Notes under the pieces: generated by a model
Told to the model about the DNA's origin: nothing
Seen by the model: the letters and a program-made list of their open reading frames with translations, nothing else
The model's database searches: none
Program-made: the position numbers and the translations under genes
Shown: one piece after another, positions 21,329 to 32,307 of the stretch
How positions within the stretch are numbered: the stretch's first letter is position 1
How the letters are laid out: the number at the start of each line of letters is the position of its first letter
Origin: Psococerastis gibbosa
Taxonomy: Eukaryota; Arthropoda; Insecta; Psocodea; Psocidae
Length of the DNA stretch: 64,000 nt
Direction of reading: 5' to 3'
Assembly: GCA_963971405.1 (NCBI GenBank)
Contig: OZ020485.1
Coordinates: forward strand, 40,731,469 to 40,795,468

Positions 21329-21836
21329 TTTGTGTTTTCAAGCGGGATAATTTAAAAAAAATAAAAATAAAATAATTTTTATAGAAGACTTGTTTTAAAT
21401 CTGGCGCCAACCGGTTTAACGTGGTGGAACGTTAACTCCTTCCACGACAACTCCGAGTGGTTATGTTGGCCACCCTAACTAAAATGGCAGATCATAGCAT
21501 TGTTATTGGTTACTAATTTCAGCTTCACTCGTATCTCTTGTGAGATTTTTATAAATAATTGCAATTGGCAACAAAAAAATTTTAAGGTAAGCAGACGCAG
21601 ATGCTTTATAGCGGTATTTGTATTAAGTTGTTGTTATAATAAATAAGAGAGTTACAAAGCAGATTAAGAAGTGGCTCGGCTTGCAATTCTGCGAATGGTT
21701 TGTGTTTGTTATTAATATCAAATAAGAGAATTTATGTCTACTGTATGTCCAACTTATTGTATATTTATTTATTTTGGACTTTATTTAGACTTAAGGTAAT
21801 TTATGTGTCTTTTATTTTAGCAACTTTGCAAAGGCA

Positions 21837-23126
21837 ATGTGGAAAAAATTGTCAGGCGCCGGAAATGAGAGGAAAAGAAGAGCTAGGGAAGCTGAGAATG
21901 AAAAGCAAGCGGCGCAAATGGCCAAATTTCTAAAACGGCCAGGTCCACATCCAGACCCAACCCAGCCCCCTAGTACAAGCAAGGAAAGTACGGTTGAGAG
22001 TGAGGCCCAGGCGGTTGCGCTGGACGAGGCCATTTTTGAGAACTTGCCTTGCAGTGAAGAAGAAAGAAGTTTTTCTATGGACATAGCCAAGTGGCCCTCT
22101 TACTTGTCTTCACAAGTTATTGACATGATCGTTGAAGAGGGGCCGCAAAACGGGAAACTCGATGATGATAAATACCCAAAAAATGAGAAAGGCCGGCATT
22201 TTTCCAACAGCCATTTCAAAAAAAGCATGCCCAACGGAGAAGTATATGAGCGGCAGTGGCTTGTTTATTCCAATTCAACAAAGAAAGTATACTGCTTTTG
22301 TTGTCACATCTTCAAGCGCACAAGTCGTTGCCATCTTTCCAATGTTGGCTCTGACAACTGGCATCATTTGTCTCGTTTACTAACGAGCCATGAGTTTTCT
22401 GACGACCACCAGCAAGCCTTATTAACGTGGCTTGAAACGGCTAAAAGGTTAAAAAAATGTTGTGGCATAGATAAAGGGCTTCAGAAGCAATTGGAGGATG
22501 AAAAAGCAAGGTGGTCTTCTGTTATGGAACGAATGATCGCCATCACGCTGTTTTTGGCTGAACACAATTTGCCTTTTCGTGGTAGCAAGGACACTTTATA
22601 CACTCCAAGAAATGGGAATTTCTTAGGCATTGTACAATTACTTGGCCAATTCGACCCCGTCATGATGGAGCACTTGCGAAGAGTGATGCAGAAGGAATCC
22701 AAGCATTTTTATTTTAGCAAAAATATTCAAAACGAAGTAATTAAATTATTAGCTGACGAAGTAAGAGGCCAAATATTATCTAAAATAAGAAGTGCCAAGT
22801 ATTTTTCTATAATTTTAGACTGCGACGATGGGCATCCAAAGGGGGTTCTTGAGTTTTTGGCAAAGCATTGTTGGAAAGATATGTTTCCAAACGTTTGGAC
22901 AGCTCTCCGCATTTTCATTACTATACCGGTCACTGTTGCTAAGGGAGAAAGGAGCTTCAGCAAGCTAAAATTGATAAAGACCTACCTAAGGTCTGTTTTA
23001 GCTGATGAGAAATTGTCGGACTTAGCCATATTATCCATAGAAAATGAGATCGCCAACAATCTCTCCTATGATCATTTGATTAAAAAATTTGCTAGCATCA
23101 AAGCTAGGAAGGAGAAATTTCAATAA
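21837..23126 (+). CDS. ZMYM1-like hAT transposase with catalytic core deleted
   Basis: The 429-codon ORF starts MWKKLSGAGNERKRRARE, a basic charged N-terminus common in zinc finger MYM-type 1-like proteins of transposon origin. Residues about 105-205 form a TTF-type zinc-binding domain: ERQWLVYSN, then YCFCCHIF, then GSDNWHHLSRLLTSHE. Residues about 225-328 are the start of the DUF4371/RNase-H-like region (FRGS, NGNFLGIVQLLGQFDPVM, QNEVIKLLADEV) up to IILDC at about 328. The next recognisable sequence is the hAT C-terminal dimerisation region (ALRIFITIPVTVAKGERSFS, LIKTYLRS, LAILSIENEI). Family members are usually 600-800 residues long, so several hundred residues holding most of the catalytic acids are missing, yet the frame is kept. 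Predicted DNA binding and dimerisation without catalysis. Confidence 0.92.
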   Translation: MWKKLSGAGNERKRRAREAENEKQAAQMAKFLKRPGPHPDPTQPPSTSKESTVESEAQAVALDEAIFENLPCSEEERSFSMDIAKWPSYLSSQVIDMIVEEGPQNGKLDDDKYPKNEKGRHFSNSHFKKSMPNGEVYERQWLVYSNSTKKVYCFCCHIFKRTSRCHLSNVGSDNWHHLSRLLTSHEFSDDHQQALLTWLETAKRLKKCCGIDKGLQKQLEDEKARWSSVMERMIAITLFLAEHNLPFRGSKDTLYTPRNGNFLGIVQLLGQFDPVMMEHLRRVMQKESKHFYFSKNIQNEVIKLLADEVRGQILSKIRSAKYFSIILDCDDGHPKGVLEFLAKHCWKDMFPNVWTALRIFITIPVTVAKGERSFSKLKLIKTYLRSVLADEKLSDLAILSIENEIANNLSYDHLIKKFASIKARKEKFQ

Positions 23127-23315
23127 TTTTACATTTAGTTATTAGTTACAGTTGCCTAATACAATCCCTTTATAAGAAGCATGCACAATTTTTTAATGTC
23201 TCCCATACTCAAGCGTTCATGAATAATTTACGGTCTCTGGGAGGGGGGGGGGGGGGCGCTAAAATGTAAACTCGCACCACTCAAGAAAATACCTCGGGCC
23301 GGGCCTGGCAACTGC

Positions 23316-25330
23316 AGCCGGAGCACAGAATCGCAAGGAGTGGAAGGGAACCTGCCGTATCGCTGAACTCACCTAGGGATAAAAGTGAGGAAAAATGGAA
23401 ATAGAAAATGTGTTATATGCTATAGACCTGTTGGAAAGGTAAACTCTGCTGAGGGAGCCAGCGGAAATGGCTCGACTCCGGAGAGAAATAGAAATGTTTA
23501 GCTGAATGGATTGCTGAGGACCTTCGGGTTTATAATTTACCTAAATAGTAAACTTGGAGCAGGAGAAGAAAGGGGCCATTACTCTTGAAGGAAATTGTTG
23601 TGTAGAGCTACAATAGTCAAACAGTGAGTTTGAAACTAAGTTGGCCCCTTCTAACTTAGTCATAATTGTGACAAATGGCTCCTTAAACACTTCCCCCACC
23701 TCTGCAAGTTCATTCCTGGCCCGTTACCCTGATAATCCAGCATCTATCCTCAATGGATCAAAACTACTGGACTTGTCTCATTTCTCAATTCAATTATTGA
23801 TGCGTGTGATTAGCGCAATGCACACTAATGGATTCGGTTACAACTCACTGAGCCAAGTACGACTTCGGTTCCTTCACATTTTGCCTGGGTCTTCTTCTTC
23901 TGCGGTCTTATCCTAGCGAAATCATTGAGTTCTTCCCCGCCTCCGTGCTCCTCACTGAACTTGAATTCTTCATCACGTGGTCTTTCCAGTCTTTCTTGGT
24001 TGTAATTAAAAAAAGAGCAATCCGCATGATCCATGCAAAGCCTTGAGACACCCTTGTCGAGAACTGTTTAAGTTTCACAATATTCTTACAACTCCTTCTA
24101 CCTAGGTATATAAAGTCTGTTTTTACGTAAGAATTTATGAGAAACACCAAATCCATGGATAGTCTATGCGGGGTAGAGCAAACTGCCAACTGTTCGCGTC
24201 GACCTCTAGCTATGACACAGAGAATGTTTCCCCATATCTATATAGATATAATATAATAAGCAGCAAGCTATCGGAGGACCTGCCCTTTGCTATTTGCCAT
24301 TTGCCTATTATCTAAAGAAGTTCCTGATCCGCCTACTATTACTCCCTCCCTATAATGTAATTCAATTTCTACCTTTAATAACCTGTAAAGTAGGCTATAA
24401 AATACGATACAGTAATCCTACATAAAGCGTTGAAGCGTTAGCCCACCCCTAATTAAACAGTATTTAATTTAAGTAAATGCAGTGCTTTACGCCTTTATCT
24501 AGCCTACGGTATATTGGAAATAATAATAATGAAAAATAACAAGGAAACAAATACATAGCCTAGCAACTCAATATTCATATTAAATGTGTTTTTGAAACCC
24601 TCCTCCCAAATTTTAAGTTTTCCCCTCCGTTCTCCGTATAGTTTCCATTTTCCAATAAGTAAAAGCCACACTCCAACTTTAATTTCATGTTATTTGGAGC
24701 AAGGTGTTTGCTTTGCAGATAGTGTTTTGTTTTAATTTGCGTCTGACATCAAGGACAATGGAAGATTATGAGGAGCGGCGTCGGTGTGTCGCACATTCAG
24801 ATGGATTTCACTGTCTTCTACTTTTATGACGTTCTCACGGGGCACATGTGGTATAATCCCCTTGCCTGTCATGTACATATGTGCCATTTCTTTAATTTGT
24901 CGACATTTGTCAGGCTGATGATTTTAATGATGGGTTTGTTACAGTACCAGAAAACCGCGGCTTTTGTAGTTTGCACCGCCAGATTAACCAATGTGGGGGC
25001 CCCCCTACCTACATTAAAAATAAAACCGTAGTTGGTTGCCTAACCGTATTGAAAAACAATTTTGCCAACAGAACAGTACAAAAACATAAAATTAGTGCCA
25101 ATTTTCCCCGCCAATTTCAAAAGTTTTAATAGTTTTAATTTTATTGTTGTTTGTTTTGAAAGAAATTTTCAATGAAACCATTTTTTTTTTTTGCTTGTGT
25201 CTATTGTCTATTGTCTTTTTAACGGTTTTTGTCCTCTACTTATATACTCGTATATACTATATATACTCGTACTCTTATTAAAAAGATTCGTATTACTAGA
25301 CAGGTTAGCATAGCATATTTAAGTAGAGAA
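23316..25330. other. Long stretch without recognised genes
   Basis: The first ~90 bp continue the sequence interrupted by the hAT element. Frames at 23641-23916, 23825-24189 and 24768-25031 overlap on both strands and show no domain. The segment at 24915-24985 resembles 16385-16440 at the translated level (a Leu-Leu followed by QKTAAF), which hints at a dispersed repeat, but I could not define it. Confidence 0.45.
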
Positions 25331-25333
25331 TTT

Positions 25334-25440
25334 AGAGGGCACTGTGGCCCAGCGGTTAAGACGATGCCCCGGATAGGTGGGTTCGAATTCTGCCAAGTAC
25401 AGTTTTTTCTTTATCCTCTAATTTCGGTTATGGAGTAGAA
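25334..25440 (+). mobile_element. SINE-C (tRNA-derived) copy
   Basis: GGCACTGTGGCCCAGCGGTT is followed by GACGATGCC and a B box GGTTCGAATTC with correct pol III spacing. A shared 3' segment, CCTCTAATTTCGGTTA, also occurs at 35424-35575 and 52755-52830. The T stem and acceptor stem do not pair well, so this is a SINE and not a functional tRNA. Confidence 0.78.
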
Positions 25441-25444
25441 GTGC

Positions 25445-26240
25445 AGCAGAAACTGAAGTGTATATAGTAAGATAGCCTACATCTTGTAAGATATCGCAGG
25501 TACATTCAACATTGTAAAGTACGTCTATTATTGTTTAAGATAGCCCTACCGGCCATTATTGCAAACGTGTATTAATGCAGTATGAAAGAAAAGGAAGGAA
25601 AATTGTCATTATTTCCCATATATATATGCAGTATACTGTATTTGAGGTGTCCACAAAAATGAAACTGCATTAAAAATATATTTTTCTTGTCTATCAGTTT
25701 AATAATGCTTCTTAACTTGTTTTATCTCATCGAAAAACAGCTTTGAAAAGTAGATATGTATGCAGAACTGTTCTTATCCACCGGTGTTTCTGGAACAAAA
25801 CTGGTCAATGAGGTTCATTTGTGACGTCATTTTTATTAAAAGAATTAATTAGATGCTATGAGCTTCGTTTTCATATGCAAACGGCGGCCATTTTGAATAA
25901 TATGGATATCGGTTTGTCGTCAGCGAACCTAGTGACCAAAACTGTCCCTACAGAACCTCATTGCCGAGCTTGTCCATTGTAATCAAAACTTACTTAATCC
26001 CTGTGACGTTTATATGCAGACAATAATTCCTGTTACATGACGTCTTTCTACACCCCGTCGAATGTTTTTAATGTAAATTATTTTCCTATGCAATTTGACG
26101 ATTTAACATTATATACTTTTTGTCGATTACCTGTTGATTACTTGATTGTATAGTTTAACAGAAAAATTTATTTAATTATTGAGCTCGCTATTATTTTACA
26201 ATACGATTCCACGTTCATATTTAATAAAAATACAGTCAAA
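25445..26240. other. Non-coding, no recognised feature
   Basis: AT-rich sequence without an assigned family. Confidence 0.5.
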
Positions 26241-26242
26241 TA

Positions 26243-26492
26243 TGGCATTGTTTTTTGTTTTCTTCATTTTTGCATAAAAAAATGATGAGAATTTTGTTTT
26301 AAGGAGACTTATGTAGATAGGCTACTTAACTTATCTATTATAAATTAAGTTATAATATGGTAGAGACTTATTATTGATGTCTCTACCAAATTATAACTTA
26401 ATTTATAATAGATAAGTTAAGTATCAACATAACAGTCTCCTTAAAACAAAAATCTGATCATTTTTAATGCACAAATGAAGAAAAAATGACAA
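26243..26492. repeat. 250-bp palindrome (foldback MITE candidate)
   Basis: Two arms of about 115-120 bp pair around an 11-base loop at 26368-26378. The inner part (AACTTATCTATTATAAATTA and its complement) is perfect, and the outer part (TTTCTTCATTTTTGCAT) is slightly decayed. No ORF and no convincing target duplication. A transcript would form a very long hairpin. Confidence 0.88.
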
Positions 26493-27283
26493 GTGAAATA
26501 ACCACCTATGCAGTAGGTATCAAAACACTAATTGTAGTTCTAGCATGAGTTTCGCTCTGTGTGTTAGGTAACAGTTAAAATACACTCCAGAACTACTTCG
26601 AAGGGTGTACAAATAGGTGTGGGGTTGAGTTTGAGTTCCCTTTGAAGAAGTGACGTATGGGGGGAGGTTGACTTAGATAAAACAATTGGACTGAATAGCT
26701 ATTACCTTGCTAGTCGTTAACTATTCCTTTACAGACGCAAACGTCTTATTCCAATCTAAAGCTCTTATTAATAAAAACTTTTCTTCCCCTATGTTTAGCT
26801 TACCATCTAAAATTTCTTCTTGCCACCATTTTCATGTTCATTACTACTGAACGTGGAGTGAGCTTACCGTATAAGTCTGTGTGTGTTTTTCTTTAACTGA
26901 ACAGACTCTGTTGATTGTATTTTTCAATCATTTGCTTCATTTTGAATTTTCCTCAAGGCCTTTTCCAGCTTTTCATTTACGTTTACCTATCTATCTGTCT
27001 GCCTTTCCCTGTGTTCTGAAGAGTTTTGTGAGGGCTTGGTAGTACCCTATATTTGTTTCTTTTGATTGTCTTTCTTAGTAGTTCCATTATGGAAATTGAT
27101 GTATCATGAAGATGTATTTGCACTTTGTTACTTTTGCTACAAAAGTGTAAGGAAAAGAAATGAGCGATTTCCTTCCGTACGCTATAGTTATTTATTTTTT
27201 ATAAAATGAAAATGTTTATTATAATTGCACAATTTTCCCGCATTGAGTATTGCCAATGTGAGTGTGTGCTGTTAATACAAGTC
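26493..27283. other. Non-coding, no recognised feature
   Basis: No repeats or coding signals recognised. Confidence 0.5.
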
Positions 27284-27467
27284 GGGACATGTATATTAGT
27301 GGTACACAATCTGACTTTCACCCGAAAGGTTTTTGGTTCGAGTCCCACACCAGCTACATTTTCTGGTAATGCTTCGGAGGGCATGAAAAGCAGGCGGTCC
27401 TGGGCAAGTGGAAGAGAGGGCTTTATAGCCCTAACTCCCCTAAGTCGGCTTAGTAATAGAATAGAAA
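27284..27467 (+). mobile_element. SINE-A copy
   Basis: GGGACATGTATATTAGTGGT is followed by ACCCGAAAGGTTTTTGGTTC with the B box GGTTCGAGTCC, GGAGGGCATGAAAAGC, GGGCTTTATAGCCC and GGCTTAGTAATAGAA. This is nearly full length, with an altered A box. Confidence 0.85.
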
Positions 27468-27607
27468 AAGCCAATATTAATTAATTATTTATTTATTTAA
27501 TATTAAAATTCAGCTTCCGGCTCACTGTGGATCATTTTTTTTTTACTGTTCAATGTCTCATCAATCACTTGCTGCGTTGGTATTGCATAGTATTATGTAC
27601 ATATTAC

Positions 27608-27976
27608 CAGGGACGGATTTGGCGTTTGAGTGGATATAAATAACACTAAATGACACTACCCTTATCGCGGATATTAATAATTATTGTATTTATAATGCTT
27701 AAGTGCCCCCCCCCTTTATGAGGTCATGAAAACAGGCTCATAAATCCCATTAAAATTTGTTAAAATCAAATGGATTTGTCATTTAAGCCCAAGTTCATGA
27801 TATCGAGGTGTTAGTATCTAGGACTAATAAAACCACTATTATTTTTAAATGTTTATAATCAAAATAACCTACTTTCTTATCCTGAACTAAAATGTTATAC
27901 ATAATTATTTTAATTTTTTTTACGTAATATGCATGCAGGCATTTGCCTCAGTTGCCTACTGGGAAATCCGCCACTA
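27608..27976. mobile_element. hAT-type MITE
   Basis: The left end CAGGGACGGATTTGGCG and the right end, opposite strand, TAGTGGCGGATTTCCCAGTA are inverted. The flanks are CATATTAC (27600-27607) and TATATTAC (27977-27984), an 8-bp duplication with one mismatch. The interior has AAGTGCCCCCCCCCTTTATG and TGAGGTCATG, similar to 62866-62885 inside another hAT MITE. No ORF. Confidence 0.85.
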
Positions 27977-27984
27977 TATATTAC

Positions 27985-28762
27985 TCAACAGAACAAAGTT
28001 TCTCACCTCCATTAAAAAAAGGAAAAAAAAAACTAAAAACGCTCTTTTTCTATTAAAGGTTATTAAGTTTTCATTGGCAGGAGCTGGAAAATTGCTTCGT
28101 GACTACCTGGTCCTTCTCCGGATTTTCCCTATCTCTCTCTCACTTTTTATTTTTAGTGTTAATTATTTTTTTGTTTTGATATCCAATATTCCAGGGTCCA
28201 TAAAGCTTTTTTTTTTCATCTGTCCCCGATTCCCTGCAAGGCTTTTATTTGTGAGGTCGTTGCATATTGTGAAGACTTTTTAATTGTTCTTTCCGAGAAA
28301 AAATGTTTACCTAGTAGGAAAAAAAATGGGGAGCGGATATTTCTCGGGAGCAGAGGAAACTCTAGTTAAAAACTGTAAAGTTAATTAAGCAGAAACAAAA
28401 ACAGAGGTAATTGTCGGAGAGTTTTGGGTCATTTGTGATTAAAGACTGCCTACATAATAGGAAGGTAATTTCGGAGATTAAAATAAGCTGGGGACTTTAA
28501 GGTGAATTATGTACCTTCCGAATAACATTTTCCTTTCCATTTTCGGTTAGATTGGTAGTTTCTTTTTCTTCCGTAAACATTTAAATATATATTGTACGTG
28601 TAATGGTTTTTGATTATACCTACGTCTACTGTTCTTCCTTACGACTTCCCAAAATTGCTTTACAACCTTTACTTGTTACATGACAAAGTTATTTTATTTT
28701 ATTTACTAACTGTAATCAGTTTGAATGTCATTTTTACGATGTTGGGCATAATTATTTTGGCG
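27985..28762. other. Non-coding, no recognised feature
   Basis: The frame 27933-28283 overlaps the MITE end and is low complexity. No gene seen. Confidence 0.5.
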
Positions 28763-28886
28763 ATAGCATGGCACTTGGAACACATAAAAATCGAATAAAC
28801 TCGGTGTTCCACTTATGCAGGTTTTCAAATAAACAAAGTATTCCGAGTGCCATCCTATCGTGGTCGGGTAATAGTAAGTGATGCTT
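28763..28886. mobile_element. Short MITE with ~20-bp inverted ends, copy 1
   Basis: CGATAGCATGGCACTTGGAA at the left and, opposite strand, CGATAGGATGGCACTCGGAA at the right enclose AT-rich sequence containing ATAAAAATCGAATAA. The second, shorter copy is at 40420-40492. The target duplication is not obvious. Confidence 0.7.
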
Positions 28887-29305
28887 AGAATGAGGGACCT
28901 GTTGCGCAGGATCAATTCGAATAGGTTAGAAAAAAACCATAAAAATTCTGTTGACATGCTCAGCTAAACATTTATACGTTTCTCGTCATGCGAACTTAGA
29001 AAGTAAACAGTGGTGACCTCGCTTGGGTGGTATACCGAATGCTCCGATGGCCGCGTCCGTAGCAATTAACACAGGCCTAAATGACACAAACCAGATATGG
29101 GCAATAAAAACTTAAAAAATTATGGAAAGATTGCCGCCTGAACTCCATTTATGTATTAATACATGCTATTTATTTACTACATTAAGAGAGCACACCGCAC
29201 GCGTACGGGGGGGGGGGGGGGGGGTTGTGCGCGGTTTTCACACAAAATACTGCTGGCAGAGTCATTGACGAGATTACTTATATTAAACCAGAAGACATTG
29301 CATAC
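28887..29305. other. Non-coding with a long G tract
   Basis: A G homopolymer of about 18 bases lies at 29207-29224. No terminus that would place it in a MITE was found. No gene. Confidence 0.5.
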
Positions 29306-29574
29306 CAGGCGCGGATCTACGGGGGGGGGGGCTATGGGGGCTATAGCCCCACCGCCCATTAGGTTCCTCAAAATGCGTAAAACCCCACTATTACAGTCCT
29401 ATTTTTCACAAATTTTCTCCCGGGGGTGCTCGATTGTATTAATTACCTATATATATGATAGAACCCATATTGCTCTGAAAATGAGTAAAACCCCAATATT
29501 TCAGCCATATTTTTAAAATAAATTTCGTATATAATCTTAGCCCCCTTCTTGGTCTCATTCTAGATCCGCGCCTG
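29306..29574. mobile_element. hAT-type MITE with G tract at its end
   Basis: The ends CAGGCGCGGATCTA and TAGATCCGCGCCTG are perfect inverted repeats of 14 bp. The flanks TTGCATAC (29298-29305) and TTACATAC (29575-29582) are an 8-bp duplication with one change. A run of Gs begins immediately inside the left end. No ORF. The interior blocks AAAACCCCACTATT and TCTCCCGGGGG also appear in 62580-62967. Confidence 0.88.
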
Positions 29575-29582
29575 TTACATAC

Positions 29583-30544
29583 GTCTACGTATCAATCATT
29601 TGGCCGTCACTTACACATTTCGACCACAGTTTTGGAATGTGTGAGGAAATTACAGATAAGGTTAACTTCAAAATGTATAGGAATATTTCTTCTCCTTTAT
29701 GTCATCTCAGTAACGCGTTAATCGTTCACTATTACCATTGAATTATGTGAAAAAAATGGGGGTAGTCTCTTAAAGAACATACAGTGGGTTTGAATTATAA
29801 ATGGCAACATTATATGTTTTTAAAAATATTTTATACATTTCTTAAGTTTTCCGAGATGCTAAAAAATGAACATAGTAGTGCCTACTTACAAAGACTATAG
29901 TTGTACAAATGCTGTATATACTAGTACTATATAGTATATATTGTACTATCGCCGGCTCTCGTTCGTATAGTGGTAGAATATACCAACTGCCAGAAGCGAA
30001 GGGCTTTTAACTGTTGTTATGCGGATATATTAAGCCGAGGCTATGTGTAATTTACAAACAACACAGGAAAATAAAGAATTATTTATGTGAAACGTAAAAG
30101 TGAACTCGTACAAAAAAAAAGTGATATTTAGTGTGGAGAACATTGGCACCATAGCGTCAACAGTAATTCACGACTAACTTTTCATTTGGAACCAGCGTAT
30201 TTGCATTTGGATTTGCCCATTAAGCTCAGCGAAACACCGCGAATGCGCTCAAGTAAAAAATAAACGTGAATATTTAATGGTTTTAAAAAAATTGTTGTTA
30301 ATAAAGAGTAAATGAGTTGGAAATAGTTAATGGAGGTTTTAATTACAGCGGGTATAGTCGTTACACTGCACTTCCCTCGCCTTCCACCCTGATATACACC
30401 CCCAGCCTCACTTTCACCACTCTTCTCCCAATTCTTCCAAATTGGCCGCAAACTTTTCTGGCACTTCTGGCGTCTTAGACCCGGTCCACACGTACGATTC
30501 TCGCCGTCGCGATTTGCCGACGTCTCTTCCGTTGTAGGGGTTTG
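29583..30544. other. Non-coding, no recognised feature
   Basis: Unassigned AT-rich sequence; the minus-strand frame 30182-30451 has no domain. Confidence 0.5.
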
Positions 30545-30870
30545 GTTGAGGCACCCTAAGGGCAGACTCCTTCACCTCGGGGATAAGGGGAGTTGGCTGA
30601 CAGGGTGGACCTCCTGATTATAAGAAAGAAAGAAAGAAAGAAAATTGTCTTTATTTTCCACATGGGTGAATAGTGGATTCCGAACCACGTGGGGAAAATA
30701 GGAGGGCAAATTCGGAGGTGACTCGGAACTCGACACGCACTCAAACTGACAGGTATAGTCGCAGCACATTACCATGTCCCAGCATATTCCCCTGCCAATG
30801 CTGTGCACACTACTAAGTGAGCCGCAGTTTGGAACAGGCTCTGGTGGATTCAAATTGGTATGGCCTTTGG
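30545..30870 (-). mobile_element. SINE-B copy, minus strand, with a SINE-D scrap inside
   Basis: The minus strand runs from GAATCCACCAGAGCC through AACATGGTAATGTGCTGCGA and GTGTCGAGTTCCGAG to GAGGTGAAGGAGTCTGCCCT. At 30622-30668 a (TTTC)n tail with GGAAAATAAAGACAATTTTC, matching SINE-D, interrupts the ACTATAATCAGGAG block that is continuous in other copies. Confidence 0.78.
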
Positions 30871-31194
30871 CGTGAAAACCCACAGAATCTACTTTAGAAG
30901 ATTTCCATGAACTGGCGTGCCTATGCACTTTCTTGCGGTCGCCTGCACGCCGGCTTCCGAACCCGAAATCATCAACTCGCTCTATGGCTACAATGAAAAA
31001 GACGTCGGATAATGTCGTCTGCAAACGTGTAGCAACCGCAGAGAACTGGAGTTTTGCATAGATGAGAAGAGATGGAACATTCACCTCCGGCTAAAAATAC
31101 ATATTTTTTTTTAATTTCAGGGGCGTCTCCTATGATCAGGCACTGAAAAAAAAGACACGGCAGGTTGCCACAGAAATTTTTTGCGGGAACGAGT
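30871..31194. other. Non-coding; overlapping minus-strand frames rejected
   Basis: The 170-codon frame 30572-31084 reads through the SINE-B copy and adjacent sequence. It has no domain and is best treated as chance. Confidence 0.5.
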
Positions 31195-31388
31195 GTCAGG
31201 ACATGTAGAGTAGTGGTAAGGACTCTGACTTTCCCCCGAAAGGTTGTTGGTTTGAGTCCTACACTTCCTACATTTTCTGGCCATGCTTCAGAGGGCATGT
31301 AAAGCAGGCGGTCCCGGGCCTTCCTAGTTGAGTGTAAGAGAGGGCTTTATAGCCCTAACTCCGCTAGGTTGGCTTAGTAATAGAAAAA
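31195..31388 (+). mobile_element. SINE-A copy
   Basis: GGACATGTAGAGTAGTGGTA is followed by CCCGAAAGGTTGTTGGTTTG (B box GGTTTGAGTCC), CAGAGGGCATGTAAAGCAGG, GAGTGTAAGAGAGGGCTTTA and GGTTGGCTTAGTAATAGAA. Full length; it defines the family together with 32308-32494. Confidence 0.88.
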
Positions 31389-31822
31389 AAAGTCATTTAT
31401 TTATCTCTCTTTTATAGAACTCTAGGCAGGGCCATTGACGAATATAAGTGCGAGTCGCAGATGGATTAAGTTAATACGGCTGGATGCCACTACAATTCTT
31501 GATCGCAGTCTAAACGTGCCAAGTTCGTTAATTTGCTGCCAGTTATCGCGCCAAATCATTTTCTGGTTTCACTCATCCTACTGATCATCAAATTGATTTA
31601 GATTGAGGCATTGTTGTAATTTTTTCAATTATCGAAATAACAGGCAAATTATGTATGTAATAAATTTCACTAAAATAGTTCGATAGTCGGTTATCGACTG
31701 GAAGTTTCCTTCCGGCTTCTGAGGAAATTTTGAAGCGATTTTGTGTTTGGCTTCGACTGGTTTGTTTAGGGTAAAATAAGGTGTAGTAGGGCAATATTTC
31801 TCCTTGATGGCCGGAGGGTGTT
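31389..31822. other. Non-coding, no recognised feature
   Basis: No repeat family or coding signal recognised between the SINE-A and PAL1 copies. Confidence 0.5.
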
Positions 31823-32217
31823 GCCTGGTTTCCACCGACCGGCTAGGGCTAAATACAAATACGGTGACGTGGCAACAGACATTCAAAACTTAGGTGGGGT
31901 TTCCACCGACCTCACATTGCAGAATGCAAATGACATTGACGGGAATGTTTGTTTTTCTTTTTATAGAAATCTATTAAAATGTTTGTAATTAACATGTCCC
32001 ATGACGCCATTTTTTAATTTTAGTTAGTTTGTTTGTGATTTTACTCTATGATCATTGATCAATTTTAACTATGGCATAGAGTAAAACAAACATTTCCGTC
32101 AATGTCATTTGCATTCTGCAATGCGAGGTCGGTGGAAACCCCGCCTAAGTCTTGAATGTCTGCTACCATGTCACCGTATTTGTATTTAGCCCTAGCCGGT
32201 CGGTGGAAACCCCGCCT
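31823..32217. mobile_element. PAL1 palindromic MITE, copy C
   Basis: Both outer arms (TTTCCACCGACCGGCTAGGG and complement) and both inner arms (GGTGGGGTTTCCACCGACCT and complement) are present around the ATGATCATTGATCAATTTTA core. The first bases of the left end are decayed (GCCTGG in place of GGCGGG). The right end CCCGCCT is followed by TA. Confidence 0.87.
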
Positions 32218-32307
32218 TAGACAAACACCAGGTTTCCGTGGTTGCTATACATTTATTTTTATTGTTACTATTATCATTTTCAAACATAATCAAAAAGCAT
32301 TATTTGG

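Larger units (their letters stand above)
21240..23307 (+). mobile_element. Complete hAT transposon, ZMYM1-like, internally deleted
   Basis: The termini are perfect 13-bp inverted repeats: CAGGCCCGGCCCG at 21240-21252 and its complement at 23295-23307. The flanks are an exact 8-bp target duplication GCAACTGC (21232-21239 and 23308-23315), the hallmark of hAT insertion. A subterminal hairpin lies at 21285-21328 and a G tract at about 23241-23255. The single ORF (21837-23126) encodes a transposase lacking its middle. Intact ends and duplication imply a recent insertion that could still be moved in trans by a full-length relative. Confidence 0.95.

Noticed and set aside
25336-25408. Possible functional tRNA gene
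   Set aside because: Boxes A and B are present, but T and acceptor stems do not pair and the 3' part is shared with other SINE-C copies.
29207-29224. Poly-G run as an assembly artefact
   Set aside because: Cannot be decided from sequence. Several such runs fall at element ends in inverted pairs, so I treat them as real pending read-level checks.
30572-31084. 170-codon minus-strand frame
   Set aside because: It reads through a SINE-B copy and a (TTTC)n tail; no conserved domain.
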